From an uncultured Bacteroides sp. (lineage in GTDB: Bacteria > Bacteroidota > Bacteroidia > Bacteroidales > Bacteroidaceae), in NCBI GenBank assembly GCA_902388495.1, contig CABMPP010000005.1, positions 1 to 64,000 of the forward strand: 64,000 bases of DNA. The letters run 5' to 3'. The notes under the pieces are model-generated. The model made no database searches. It was not told the DNA's origin and saw nothing but the letters and a program-made list of their open reading frames with translations. A program made the position numbers and the translations under genes. Within the stretch, counting starts at the first letter, position 1; each line of letters begins with the position of its first letter. Below are positions 43,207 through 52,513 of this stretch, piece by piece.

Positions 43207-44261
43207 ATCTCCCCGCTGCCGATGCACAGCCGGGAAGCCTCATCGTAAACCACCCCGAACTGCCCCGGAGCAATGCCTTGCAACTTCTCTTCCGAGATGA
43301 CGCGATAACCTCCGTCCTCGTGCAACAACCTCCCCCGGATGAATTCGGGCGTATGCCGTATCTTGAAAGTAATATCCACCTCTTTCTGTTGTTCTTTCCA
43401 GGGATTGTCCGTAATGAAATGGAAGTCGTGCATACGGAATTCATTTCCATACTGCCGCTCCGTATCATAACCGCGCGAGACGTAAACCACATTCTCCGCA
43501 ATGTCCTTACGGACAACGAACCACGGTCCGCCACTCAGCCCCAGCCCCTTGCGCTGGCCGATGGTATGAAACCAATAGCCGCGATGTTTTCCCAACTTCT
43601 TTCCCGTTTCCAGTTCCACGATGTCCCCCTCCTGCTCGCCCAGGAAGCGGCGGACAAAGTCGTTATAATTAATCTTCCCCAAGAAGCAGATGCCCTGACT
43701 GTCGCGCCGGCGGGCACTGGGCAGGGAGGCACGCCGGGCTATCTCGCGTACTTCATGCTTCATCAGTCCGCCCAGGGGGAACATCAGTTTGGAGACTTGC
43801 AGGGCGTCTATCTGGGCAAGGAAATCGGTTTGGTCTTTCACGGGATCGACGGCAGTGCCCAGCCAGGTCTTGCCCTCTTGCAGCACGGTGGTGGCATAAT
43901 GCCCCGTTGCCGTAAAATCGAACTCCTTTCCTACGCGTTGCTCAAAACAGCCGAACTTGATGAGCTTGTTGCACATCACGTCCGGATTGGGAGTCAGCCC
44001 GCGACGAATCTTATCGATGGCATAGGCGGCAACGTTGTCCCAATATTCACGGTGCAGGTCCACCACTTCCAGGGGCAGACCATAGCGGCGGGCAATGGCG
44101 GAGGCTATTTCCAAATCTTCCTCGGCAGAACAGTCCATATACTCGGCATCGTCCCTACCTATCTTAATGTAAAACAGGGAAGGACGGTGGCCTTGTTCGC
44201 AGAGAAGGTGCACAACCACAGAGCTATCCACGCCTCCCGATAATAGTACAGCAGTATTCAT
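43197..44261 (-). CDS. mnmA: tRNA-specific 2-thiouridylase MnmA
   Basis: 354 residues from M at 44261; two more in-frame ATGs lie 2 and 4 codons upstream. PP-loop ATP pyrophosphatase: [13 protein letters not shown] at the N-terminus, catalytic Cys in [12 protein letters not shown] and its partner in [13 protein letters not shown]. It thiolates U34 of tRNA-Lys, -Glu and -Gln. Bacteroides genomes commonly carry more than one MnmA; this looks complete. The predicted promoter (44482-44512) gives an unusually long leader of about 215 bases that contains a triple palindrome array. Confidence 0.9.
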   Translation of the reverse strand: MNTAVLLSGGVDSSVVVHLLCEQGHRPSLFYIKIGRDDAEYMDCSAEEDLEIASAIARRYGLPLEVVDLHREYWDNVAAYAIDKIRRGLTPNPDVMCNKLIKFGCFEQRVGKEFDFTATGHYATTVLQEGKTWLGTAVDPVKDQTDFLAQIDALQVSKLMFPLGGLMKHEVREIARRASLPSARRRDSQGICFLGKINYNDFVRRFLGEQEGDIVELETGKKLGKHRGYWFHTIGQRKGLGLSGGPWFVVRKDIAENVVYVSRGYDTERQYGNEFRMHDFHFITDNPWKEQQKEVDITFKIRHTPEFIRGRLLHEDGGYRVISEEKLQGIAPGQFGVVYDEASRLCIGSGEIYI

Positions 44262-44325
44262 CGGCATAAACATATATTCTTATCAGATACATCATTACTG
44301 CCTTTCATCTTCATCCCTTATTCCT

Positions 44326-44400
44326 TTCATGCACAAGATGCCATCTTGTGTTGTATAAGATGCCATCTTGTGCTACATAAGATGCCATCTTGTGCATGAA
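44326..44400. repeat. Triple palindrome array in predicted mnmA leader
   Basis: AAGATGCCATCTT, a perfect 13-base palindrome with central C, occurs at 44335-44347, 44357-44369 and 44379-44391, exactly 22 bases apart. The outer ends also match: TTCATGCACAAGATG (44326-44340) is the exact reverse complement of 44386-44400, so the whole array can fold as one long stem or as three hairpins. It is the main structure in the 308-base gene-free gap between mnmA and the S41 gene. Confidence 0.85.
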
Positions 44401-44481
44401 GGGCAATAGTGTTTCATACGACAGCAAGTAATGTAACAGTTGAAAAGAGCCTTAGGTTCAGGTCTCCGGCAATAGATGTTG

Positions 44482-44512
44482 CAAAGATAAGAGGGTAAGC
44501 CGGAGGGGACAA
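44482..44512 (-). promoter_or_regulatory. Promoter of mnmA
   Basis: -7 TATCTTTG (44482-44489), 20-base spacer, -33 TTG (44510-44512) on the minus strand; full consensus, about 215 bases before the start codon. Confidence 0.65.
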
Positions 44513-44569
44513 TGACATACAATAGGGAATTTTATACCATATTTGTGGTAGGATAAGCAAACTATTTCC

Positions 44570-44577
44570 TAATTTTG
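44570..44577 (+). promoter_or_regulatory. -7 box of S41 protease gene
   Basis: TAATTTTG ends 5 bases before the ATG at 44583, implying a leaderless or near-leaderless transcript. No -33 box at normal spacing (TTTG is 24 bases upstream). Confidence 0.5.
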
Positions 44578-44582
44578 CGGCT

Positions 44583-45956
44583 ATGAAAGCAAGAAATACA
44601 CTGATACTCATATTGGGAGCACTGATTCTCCCCCTCTATTTCAGTTCCTGCGGAGTGGACCGCTGGAAAGAATATGCCGGCCAAACGCAGACCGACCGCT
44701 GGATTGACGACACCATGCGGGTGTGGTATTATTGGGTGGATGCGATTCCCCATACCGACAAGTTGAATTACTTCGAAGCGCCGTTCAAGTTCTATGCATC
44801 GCTCCTTTTAAAGGAAGACAAGTTCTCTTCCATCGACAGCCTGGTCAGTATCTCTGCTACCCGCAGCATCCCGTATACGGACTATAGCTATGGTTTTCAG
44901 TTTACCACCGACCAGTTAGGCAGCGACGAAGGTCTCTATGCACACGTGCTCTACGTTGCCGATGACAGCCCGGCATCCGCCATCGGACTGAAACGCGGCG
45001 ACTGGATTATGGAAATGAACGGAGAGCCCATCACCAAGGACAATGCAAAACTGTTGTACGGAAGCGCCGCCATGGAACTCACAGTAGGTTACTATGATGC
45101 CGAAACCGCCACCGTCGTTGCCTACGACGAGCCAAGAAAAATAGCTTCGGCACGCAAGGTCAACGATAATCCCGTGTATTATAAGAATGTATATACGGAA
45201 GGAAACAAACGCATCGGCTACCTGGTCTACAACCATTTCAGTTCCGGCCCTACGGATAACAGCAACGAGTACGACAATGACCTGCGCAGTGCATTCCAGT
45301 ACTTCTCTTCCCAACAGGTGAATGAGTTTATTCTTGATTTACGCTATAACAACGGAGGACTTCTGAGTTGTGCCGAACTGATGTGCGTCATGCTGGCTCC
45401 CTCTTCCGCTCTGGGGCAAAGCATGGGACACCTGGAATTCAACAATCGTTTCAATCCGCAGGAAGTTCCGTTTACTTTCAATGCAGCGCTTATCGGGAAC
45501 GGGGCAAACCTGAATTTACAAAGACTCTACGTACTTACCAGTAGCCAGACTGCCTCTGCTTCGGAGATGGTTATCAACTGCCTCAAGCCTTATATGGATG
45601 TGGTTGTCATCGGTGGAACTACCGTAGGAAAGAATGTAGGTTCCAGAAACTTTGCCAGCCCGGAACTGATGATCACAATGAATCCCATCGTCTGCAAGAT
45701 TTATAATTCAAAAGGAGAATCGGACTACGAAGCAGGATTCAGCCCCGAATATTCGGAATATACAGTCAGCGAGACCAGTGATATGGCACGCTTCCTGCCC
45801 TTCGGCAACCCGGATGAGGCATTGCTGGCCACTGCACTCGGCGCCATCAATGGAAGCATAAAGCCACCTACGGAAGAGGAAACCGGTTCTTTAAAAGTTA
45901 CTACCATTGCCAGTTCCATCGACCGCAGAGCAAGCAACTCCGTCCGCATAAAATAA
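44583..45956 (+). CDS. S41 family peptidase lipoprotein with PDZ domain
   Basis: 457 residues; lipobox FSSC (Cys about 23). An N-terminal S41 helper domain (WIDDTMRVWYYWVD), then a PDZ domain (about 105-190; ASAIGLKRGDWIMEMNG), and an S41 tail-protease core with DLRYNNGG and the nucleophile region T-A-S325-A-S-E. C-terminal-processing-type serine protease of the periplasm or cell surface. Followed after 19 bases by a DUF4595 lipoprotein gene, probably one operon. A second, clearly related S41 gene lies at 53868. Confidence 0.85.
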   Translation: MKARNTLILILGALILPLYFSSCGVDRWKEYAGQTQTDRWIDDTMRVWYYWVDAIPHTDKLNYFEAPFKFYASLLLKEDKFSSIDSLVSISATRSIPYTDYSYGFQFTTDQLGSDEGLYAHVLYVADDSPASAIGLKRGDWIMEMNGEPITKDNAKLLYGSAAMELTVGYYDAETATVVAYDEPRKIASARKVNDNPVYYKNVYTEGNKRIGYLVYNHFSSGPTDNSNEYDNDLRSAFQYFSSQQVNEFILDLRYNNGGLLSCAELMCVMLAPSSALGQSMGHLEFNNRFNPQEVPFTFNAALIGNGANLNLQRLYVLTSSQTASASEMVINCLKPYMDVVVIGGTTVGKNVGSRNFASPELMITMNPIVCKIYNSKGESDYEAGFSPEYSEYTVSETSDMARFLPFGNPDEALLATALGAINGSIKPPTEEETGSLKVTTIASSIDRRASNSVRIK

Positions 45957-45975
45957 TAAATAAAACATAGGCAAG

Positions 45976-46857
45976 ATGAAACTAAACAAGTTAACTACCG
46001 CATTTTCAAGAATACTATTCAGCCTGCTACTCATCGGCGGACTGGCAGCCTGTAGTGATGATGATAACAATGGCAAAGAGGAACCGGAACCGGCTGTACA
46101 CCCTGTCACCTCTTTCTCCAAAATCCAGTTGAAAGAGGTCGTAGAGAGTGACGCAGAACCGGTCATCGTTACCCAAACCTATCTTTACGACAAGTCGGGA
46201 AGGCTGTACAGCTACACTTACCTGCAAAATTTCAATGCCGGAGGAGAAACCTTTGAAATAGAAGGAGGCAGCAGCGTAGAATACAGCGACCATCAAGCCG
46301 TAGTTACTGATGATACCGGCACTGTGTCTACCTATACGCTGAATGATAAAGGCTACGCCGTAAATTGCACCCGTCAGGAACCCGGAGCAAATCTCCGTAC
46401 CTATACTTTCTCGTACCTCGTCAACACCGAAGACAAACATTACCTGACGAACATTACGGAGAAACTGGGCGACGGAGCAGTTTACTCCTCTGTCGATATT
46501 GAATTCAGCGGCTTCCGAAGCATACACATCAAGCAGAAAGTAGGAGATTTTGAGCATGCCGGCACCGCCATCACTTCGCCGGGCGATGAAATAGCAAACG
46601 TCTCCGAAATTCCTTACCCCTACCTTGCAGACCAGCACCCGCTTTCGATGCATACCGTTGCCATATATGGAAAGCTGCTGGGCGAACCCTTCGACTACCT
46701 GATTACTCAACTCAGCCCGGACAATAACGAAGAAAGCAAAGAAATTACGACCTATACGTACACGCTCGACGACCGGGGGATTGTTACCTCCTGCCGGGAA
46801 GTTACTAACAGTTATGGCGTAGACTACAGACGTACAGTGAACTATACCATCGAGTAA
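45976..46857 (+). CDS. DUF4595 family lipoprotein
   Basis: 293 residues, lipobox LAAC (Cys about 26), then an acidic linker SDDDNNGKEEPEPA. The body is made of YxYDxxGRLxxY-like and TYTLNDKGYAVNC-like beta repeats (also TYTLDDRGIVTSC), which fit DUF4595 and are reminiscent of RHS/YD-type repeats. Surface location likely; role unknown. Downstream of the S41 protease gene. Confidence 0.7.
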   Translation: MKLNKLTTAFSRILFSLLLIGGLAACSDDDNNGKEEPEPAVHPVTSFSKIQLKEVVESDAEPVIVTQTYLYDKSGRLYSYTYLQNFNAGGETFEIEGGSSVEYSDHQAVVTDDTGTVSTYTLNDKGYAVNCTRQEPGANLRTYTFSYLVNTEDKHYLTNITEKLGDGAVYSSVDIEFSGFRSIHIKQKVGDFEHAGTAITSPGDEIANVSEIPYPYLADQHPLSMHTVAIYGKLLGEPFDYLITQLSPDNNEESKEITTYTYTLDDRGIVTSCREVTNSYGVDYRRTVNYTIE

Positions 46858-46933
46858 TTCCCCCTGTTTTATCTTTTTATTGTTTATTATTTCTAACAAA
46901 AGCCAATATTAACAGTAGATTCTCAGAAAATAT

Positions 46934-46941
46934 TATCTTTG
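46934..46941 (+). promoter_or_regulatory. -7 box of CorC/HlyC gene
   Basis: TATCTTTG, 26 bases before the ATG. Confidence 0.55.
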
Positions 46942-46967
46942 CGGCATAACTATTCGCAATCCTATTT

Positions 46968-48263
46968 ATGGAATTCATTATTATTCTATTGTTACTTATT
47001 TTGAACGGTATCTTTGCCATGTATGAAATCGCTCTGGTATCGTCGAGTAAAGCACGTCTTGAAACCCTTGTTGGAAAAGGAAACAAAAGAGCCAAAGGAG
47101 TACTGAAACAGTTGGAAGAACCGGAGAAATTCCTTTCTACCATTCAAATCGGTATCACTCTGATCGGTATCGTGTCCGGTGCCTATGGTGGTGCCACCAT
47201 TTCCGATGACGTAGAACCACTGTTCCTCCTGATTCCGGGAGCGGCAGCCTATGCCAAAACCCTCGCCATGATTACAGTGGTAGCCATCATCACCTATCTG
47301 TCGCTCATCATAGGCGAGCTGGTACCCAAATCCATCGCCTTGAGCAATCCCGAAAGATGGGCAACGATGCTCAGCCCCTTCATGATTGTACTTACCAAAG
47401 TTTCTTATCCTTTTGTCTGCCTGCTGAGCGCTTCCACCAAACTGGTGAACAAGTTCATCGGACTGAACAGCGACGAAGAACGTCCCATGACACAAGACGA
47501 GCTGAAAATGATTCTGCACCAAAGTTCGGAACAAGGCGTCATCGACAAGGAAGAAACAGAAATGCTGCGTGACGTATTCCGCTTCTCGGACAAGCGCGCC
47601 AACGACCTGATGACTTACCGCCGCGACATCGTAGTGCTTCATCCCACAGATACGCGGGAAGAGGTGCTGCGCACCATTCACGAACAGCATTTCAGCAAAT
47701 ACCTGCTGGTAGAAAGAGGGAAAGATGAGATTATAGGCGTAGTTTCCGTGAAAGATATCATTCTGATGATGGGCGGCGAGCAGCCGTTCGATCTGCGCAA
47801 TATTGCCCGTCCCGCCCTGTTCATTCCCGAAAGTTTGTATGCAAAAAAGGTTTTAGAGCTCTTTAAGAAGAACAAAAACAAGTTCGGAGTTGTTGTAGAC
47901 GAGTATGGAAATACAGAGGGTATCATCACCCTGCACGACCTGACGGAAAGCATCTTCGGAGACATCCTCGAAGAGAACGAAATGGAAGAAGAAGAGATTG
48001 TAGTACGTCAGGACGGCTCCATGCTGGTAGAAGCCTCCATGAATCTGGACGACTTTATGGAGACGATGGGCATTTTGAACTATGATGACCTGAAGGAAGA
48101 GGACTTTACCACCCTGAGCGGTCTTGCCATGTTCCTCATCGGCCGCGTGCCGAAAGCCGGAGACTTGTTCAGCTACAAGAATCTGGACTTCGAGGTGGTG
48201 GATATGGACCGTGGAAGAGTGGACAAACTGCTCGTCATCAAAAGAGAAGAAGATGATAAATAA
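46968..48263 (+). CDS. CNNM/CorC-HlyC family membrane protein
   Basis: 431 residues. N-terminal DUF21/CNNM transmembrane domain (about 1-180), paired CBS domains (about 205-325; VVLHPTDTREEVLRTI, VVVDEYGNTEGIITLHDLTE) and a C-terminal CorC_HlyC transporter-associated domain (about 340-425; EASMNLDDF, FEVVDMDRGRVDKLLV). The family is linked to Mg2+/Co2+ efflux and adenine-nucleotide sensing through CBS. Full length. The NlpE-like gene follows after 39 bases. Confidence 0.88.
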   Translation: MEFIIILLLLILNGIFAMYEIALVSSSKARLETLVGKGNKRAKGVLKQLEEPEKFLSTIQIGITLIGIVSGAYGGATISDDVEPLFLLIPGAAAYAKTLAMITVVAIITYLSLIIGELVPKSIALSNPERWATMLSPFMIVLTKVSYPFVCLLSASTKLVNKFIGLNSDEERPMTQDELKMILHQSSEQGVIDKEETEMLRDVFRFSDKRANDLMTYRRDIVVLHPTDTREEVLRTIHEQHFSKYLLVERGKDEIIGVVSVKDIILMMGGEQPFDLRNIARPALFIPESLYAKKVLELFKKNKNKFGVVVDEYGNTEGIITLHDLTESIFGDILEENEMEEEEIVVRQDGSMLVEASMNLDDFMETMGILNYDDLKEEDFTTLSGLAMFLIGRVPKAGDLFSYKNLDFEVVDMDRGRVDKLLVIKREEDDK

Positions 48264-48302
48264 CGCTATTGCGTCTTTATATTAACTTAAACCATTAAAG
48301 CA

Positions 48303-48785
48303 ATGAAAAAAGTAATGATGATTGCAGCTATCGCCGCTGCATTGGTATCCTGCCAATCAAAAGGAACTCAGAACAACAACACCGCCGCAGACATGGACGA
48401 AGGTGTAATGACCGTTGCCGGCAATGACTCGTCTGCCGTAGCCGTATACGAAGGTATCCTTCCTGCAGCCGACGGTCCGGGCATCCAGTATGTATTGAGC
48501 GTAGACAGTGTAGGTCCCGACGGAGAAAGCGGCTACACCCTGGTAACCACTTACCTGGATGCCGACGGTCCCGGAAAGAACAAGAGCTTTACTTCCAAAG
48601 GGAAGAAACAGGTTATCCAGAAAGACGTCAATAACAAGAAAAAGACAGCCATCAAGCTGACTCCGAACGACGGAGACACTCCTGTCTACTTTGTAGTTGT
48701 CAACGACACCACCCTGCGCCTGGTCAACGACAGCCTGCAGGAGGCAGTAAGCGACTTGAACTATGACATCATTCAAGTGAAATAA
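48303..48785 (+). CDS. NlpE N-terminal-domain lipoprotein
   Basis: 160 residues; lipobox LVSC (Cys about 17) and a short linker, then an NlpE-N-like beta barrel with YEGILPAADGPGIQYVLSVD (20 residues), the clearest mark of the family. The CxxC copper site of E. coli NlpE is absent. In Enterobacteria NlpE senses surface contact and copper; in Bacteroides the function is not known. Followed by a strong terminator. Confidence 0.75.
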   Translation: MKKVMMIAAIAAALVSCQSKGTQNNNTAADMDEGVMTVAGNDSSAVAVYEGILPAADGPGIQYVLSVDSVGPDGESGYTLVTTYLDADGPGKNKSFTSKGKKQVIQKDVNNKKKTAIKLTPNDGDTPVYFVVVNDTTLRLVNDSLQEAVSDLNYDIIQVK

Positions 48786-48811
48786 CCACCACCTTACCTA
48801 TAAAAACAAAT

Positions 48812-48850
48812 CAGCCGGAATCATTCTCTACAGAACGATTCCGGCTGTTT
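48812..48850 (+). terminator. Terminator of NlpE-like gene
   Basis: CAGCCGGAATC and GATTCCGGCTG form an 11-bp perfect stem, followed by TTTCAT. Given the convergent OmpH gene, it may act in both directions (an A run lies on the left). Confidence 0.75.
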
Positions 48851-48890
48851 CATATCAATATTAATTCTATGTTAACGAAATCAGTATCTT

Positions 48891-49493
48891 TTATTTCTTT
48901 ACCGGAGAAGAATATCTTGCATTCAAGCCTTCCAGAATCTCACGGGTGATGTTGTAAACACTGTCAGCATACAGCAGGTTGTCGAAACCGGTATTGCTGA
49001 TAATCATACTGTAACCCTTCGTCTTATTATACTCTTTCAGGAAAGCATTGATAGAATCGCGCAACTGCAGGCTGTTCTTTTCGTTTTCGCTCATCAACTC
49101 AGACTGCAATTTGTTACTCAGGTTCTGCAAGTCTTGTTCCAGCTTGGCGATGCGGTTATACTCCTGCTGTGCTCTTTCCTGAGAAAGATAGGCGTTGTTC
49201 TGATACTTGGTCTGGAATTCCTGCTTCTGCTTGTCCAACTCGTTGGCTTTCTGGTTCAGCGTCAGGCGAACATTCTCACTCTTCTTCACCATAGCTTCAT
49301 TCAAATCGATGCAATAGTTATATTTTGCCAGAAGCGTATCTATCTCAACATAAGCTATTTTCATTTCAGATAATCCGCCGGCTTGTGCAGGAGCGTTTGT
49401 TGTCTGTTTATCAGTATTGCCGGCACATTGAGCAAATAAAACGATCAGTGCAAGAGCTGCCAAACCGTTCATGAGGTAGTTTAATCTCTTCAT
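48891..49493 (-). CDS. OmpH/Skp-family periplasmic chaperone
   Basis: 200 residues. N-terminal signal segment ending FAQC-A (Cys 23; the -1 Gln is atypical for a lipobox). The body is an OmpH/Skp fold: strand KIAYVEIDTLLAKY, long coiled coil (about 70-145), then YSMIISNTGFDNLLYADS. It holds unfolded outer-membrane proteins in the periplasm. Preceded after 25 bases by a small membrane protein gene on the same strand. Confidence 0.85.
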   Translation of the reverse strand: MKRLNYLMNGLAALALIVLFAQCAGNTDKQTTNAPAQAGGLSEMKIAYVEIDTLLAKYNYCIDLNEAMVKKSENVRLTLNQKANELDKQKQEFQTKYQNNAYLSQERAQQEYNRIAKLEQDLQNLSNKLQSELMSENEKNSLQLRDSINAFLKEYNKTKGYSMIISNTGFDNLLYADSVYNITREILEGLNARYSSPVKK

Positions 49494-49518
49494 AATTTGA
49501 TAAATATTGTTTTTAAAA

Positions 49519-49758
49519 TTAGTTCATACTATCGTTTAAGGCTTTTTCCAGTTCATCAATGGAGAAACGGGATTTGCGTTGTGCTTCCCGGTCTTGCGAC
49601 TGTACGCAGCCGATACCTCTATCCCGCATTGCTTTGCTACCGCTGACGTGTCCATTAGGAAACTTGCCGCCTTTCACAAAAAAGACCTTTACACCTAATA
49701 AAACAATGCAAATAGCAACTATTAACAAAGTTATCAATATTGTATCGAGCATTTCCAT
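49519..49758 (-). CDS. Small single-TM membrane protein
   Basis: 79 residues. One N-terminal transmembrane helix (about 5-28; LDTILITLLIVAICIVLLGV) and then a polar cytoplasmic or periplasmic tail with FFVKGGKFPNGHVSGSKAMRDRGIGC. No named family comes to mind, but the tail motif looks conserved. Lies upstream of ompH in a two-gene unit with a promoter at 49804. Confidence 0.7.
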   Translation of the reverse strand: MEMLDTILITLLIVAICIVLLGVKVFFVKGGKFPNGHVSGSKAMRDRGIGCVQSQDREAQRKSRFSIDELEKALNDSMN

Positions 49759-49803
49759 TAATTTTGTTACGCGAAAACAGTGTTCTCACTATTTTTGTGG
49801 GTG

Positions 49804-49811
49804 CAAATATA
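49804..49811 (-). promoter_or_regulatory. -7 box of small membrane protein/ompH unit
   Basis: TATATTTG on the minus strand, 45 bases before the ATG. Confidence 0.55.
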
Positions 49812-49936
49812 GGGCTTTGGTTGGACTAACTCACCTTTTTTACTCTAAAAAAAGAGAAAGGGAAATAAAATAGCCAATCAATTTAACCATATTTAGCAGT
49901 AAGAGGTTAAATACGAACATTCATAAAGAATTTAAT

Positions 49937-51403
49937 ATGGAAAAGAAAGACTTAAAACCGGCCGGTGTATTTCATTATTTTGAAGAAATCTGCCAAGTGC
50001 CACGCCCTTCCAAAAAGGAAGAAAAGATTATCGCTTACTTAAAAGCATTCGGAGAAAAGCATAAGTTGGAAACAAAGGTGGATGAAGCCGGAAACGTTCT
50101 GATAAAGAAACCTGCCACCCCGGGCATGGAAAACCGTAAAACAGTAGTGTTGCAATCGCACGTCGATATGGTGTGCGAGAAGAACAACGATGTGAAGCAC
50201 GACTTCCTCACCGACCCCATCGAAACAGAGATAGACGGCGAATGGCTGAAAGCCAAAGGAACTACGCTGGGAGCAGACAATGGTATCGGCGTTGCCACCG
50301 AACTGGCTATCCTTACCGACGACAGCATTGAGCACGGTCCCATCGAATGCTTGTTCACCGTAGACGAAGAGACGGGACTGACCGGCGCCTTTGCCTTGAA
50401 AGAAGGCTTTATGAACGGAGACATTCTGCTGAACCTCGACTCCGAAGATGAAGGCGAACTTTTCATCGGTTGTGCAGGCGGTGTAGACTCTGTGGCTGAA
50501 TTCAGCTATAGGGAGGTAGATGTACCTGCCGGCTACTTCTGCTGCAATGTTCTGGTAAAAGGTTTGAAAGGCGGACACTCCGGCGGTGACATACACCTGG
50601 GACGCGGTAATGCCAACAAATTGTTAAACCGTTTCCTCAGCCAGACATTCAAGAAATATGATATGTATCTCTGCGAGATAGACGGCGGCAACCTGCGCAA
50701 CGCCATTGCACGCGAAGCCCACGCCGTAATCGCCATCCCCGATGCCGACAAACATGCCTTGCGTACCGACCTCAATGTATTTGCCGCCGAAGCAGAGGCT
50801 GAATATGCCGTAGTAGAGCCGGACTTGCAGTTCGTACTCGAATCGGAGCCTGCCCGTACGAAAGCCATTGATAAAGATACCACCAAGCGCTTGTTGCAAA
50901 GCATTTATGCCACTCCACACGGTGTATATGCCATGAGCCAGGACATTCCCGGCCTGGTGGAGACCTCCACTAACCTGGCTTCCATAAAGATGAAACCCAA
51001 CCATATCATCCGCATCGAAACCAGCCAACGCAGTTCTACCGAATCGTCCAAACGGGATATTGCCAATATGGTACGTACCGTATTCGAGATGGGTGGAGCT
51101 AAAGTAACCTTCAGTGACGGCTATCCCGGATGGAAGCCCAATCCGCATTCAGAGATTCTGGAAGTAGCTACCGAATCATACAAGCGTCTGTTTGGCGTGG
51201 ATGCCAAGGTAAAAGCCATTCATGCGGGTTTGGAATGCGGTCTGTTCCTCGACAAGTATCCTACGCTGGATATGATTTCCTTCGGTCCTACCCTGCAAGG
51301 CGTACACTCTCCCGACGAACGGATGCTGATTCCTACCGTCGATAAATTCTGGAAACACTTGCTGGATATCCTGAAACATATTCCGGAGAAGAAACAGGCA
51401 TAA
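49937..51403 (+). CDS. pepD: Aminoacyl-histidine dipeptidase (M20)
   Basis: 488 residues. Metal-dependent M20 peptidase with ligand regions LQSHVDMVCEKN, GADNGIGVA and TVDEETGLTGA (bridging acidic residues), and the lid/dimer domain carrying KGGHSGGDIHLGRGNANK, shown by its ends KGGHSGG and GRGNANK. It splits Xaa-His and other dipeptides in the cytoplasm. No signal peptide, normal length. A possible TATTTTTG box at 49790-49797 lies far upstream; no closer match. Followed after 24 bases by an EEP-family gene. Confidence 0.92.
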   Translation: MEKKDLKPAGVFHYFEEICQVPRPSKKEEKIIAYLKAFGEKHKLETKVDEAGNVLIKKPATPGMENRKTVVLQSHVDMVCEKNNDVKHDFLTDPIETEIDGEWLKAKGTTLGADNGIGVATELAILTDDSIEHGPIECLFTVDEETGLTGAFALKEGFMNGDILLNLDSEDEGELFIGCAGGVDSVAEFSYREVDVPAGYFCCNVLVKGLKGGHSGGDIHLGRGNANKLLNRFLSQTFKKYDMYLCEIDGGNLRNAIAREAHAVIAIPDADKHALRTDLNVFAAEAEAEYAVVEPDLQFVLESEPARTKAIDKDTTKRLLQSIYATPHGVYAMSQDIPGLVETSTNLASIKMKPNHIIRIETSQRSSTESSKRDIANMVRTVFEMGGAKVTFSDGYPGWKPNPHSEILEVATESYKRLFGVDAKVKAIHAGLECGLFLDKYPTLDMISFGPTLQGVHSPDERMLIPTVDKFWKHLLDILKHIPEKKQA

Positions 51404-51427
51404 TGCCGGGTACAGTTTCCCCTCAGC

Positions 51428-52498
51428 ATGTATAAACTACTGATACGCAATAGCATTTGCGTCCTATTATTCTTTTTTCTCTGCCCGTACTTCCATCTGT
51501 ACGGGCAAGAGAAGAAAGATACGCTTACTTTCCGGGTGGTAAGCTACAATGTAGAGAATCTCTTTGACTCCCGGCACGATACACTAAAAAATGATTATGA
51601 ATTCCTGCCCGATGCAGTGCGGCACTGGAACTACTCCAAGTACAAGAAGAAACTGGATAACATTGCCCGTGTCATTACTGCCGTTGGTGGCTGGATGCCT
51701 CCCGCACTTGTTGCCCTGTGCGAAGTGGAGAATGACAGCGTAATGCGCGACCTCACCCGCTACTCCGCCCTGCGGGAAGCCGGCTATCGCTATGTCATGA
51801 CCCAATCGCCCGACGAACGCGGCATCGATGTGGCATTGCTCTATCAGCGGAGTGTCTTCAAACTGCTTTCTTACCAGAGTCTCCCGGTGGATAAGCCCCA
51901 TAAGAGCAGTCGCCCTACACGCGATATTCTTCACGTCAGCGGGTTGATGATGAACGGGGACACACTGGATGTATTCGTGGCTCATTTCCCTTCCCGTTCG
52001 GGAGGTGCCAAAGAATCCGAACCCTATCGGCTGCTGGCGGCAAAGAAGATGAAGAGTGCAGCAGACAGCCTCTTCACAGTGCGTCAGCATCCACAAATCA
52101 TACTTTTAGGAGACTTCAACGACTATCCAGACAACAAATCCGTACGGCAAGTCCTGGCGGCTGAAGCACCTCCCGCTTCACCGGAATCCCTCCACACACA
52201 AAAACTCTACCACCTCCTGGCAGGAAAAGCAGCTACCCGCAAGCATTTCGGCAGCTATAAATACCAGGGAGAATGGGGACTGCTGGACCATATTATCGTA
52301 TCGGGCAATCTGCTGCAAGAAACCTCTCCACTCTATACCGATGAAACACAAGCAGAGGTATTCCGCCCGCCTTTCCTCCTGACCAAAGATGCGAAGTATG
52401 GCGGAAAGCAACCCTTCCGCACTTACTACGGAATGAAGTACCAGGCCGGATATAGCGATCATCTGCCTGTATATGCAGAGTTCCGATTGCTCTATTAA
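51428..52498 (+). CDS. Secreted endonuclease/exonuclease/phosphatase-family protein
   Basis: 356 residues with signal peptide (cleavage near HLYGQ, residue about 26). EEP-fold motifs in order: SYNVENLFD, CEVENDS, VFVAHFPSR, LLGDFNDYPDN, and the C-terminal SDHLPVYAEF with the catalytic His. Members cleave nucleic acids or phosphodiesters with Mg2+; exported Bacteroides ones probably attack extracellular nucleic acid or other phosphodiesters. Likely co-transcribed with pepD. Convergent with the MscS gene, 15 bases apart. Confidence 0.82.
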   Translation: MYKLLIRNSICVLLFFFLCPYFHLYGQEKKDTLTFRVVSYNVENLFDSRHDTLKNDYEFLPDAVRHWNYSKYKKKLDNIARVITAVGGWMPPALVALCEVENDSVMRDLTRYSALREAGYRYVMTQSPDERGIDVALLYQRSVFKLLSYQSLPVDKPHKSSRPTRDILHVSGLMMNGDTLDVFVAHFPSRSGGAKESEPYRLLAAKKMKSAADSLFTVRQHPQIILLGDFNDYPDNKSVRQVLAAEAPPASPESLHTQKLYHLLAGKAATRKHFGSYKYQGEWGLLDHIIVSGNLLQETSPLYTDETQAEVFRPPFLLTKDAKYGGKQPFRTYYGMKYQAGYSDHLPVYAEFRLLY

Positions 52499-52513
52499 CG
52501 CAGGTCGGGTAGA

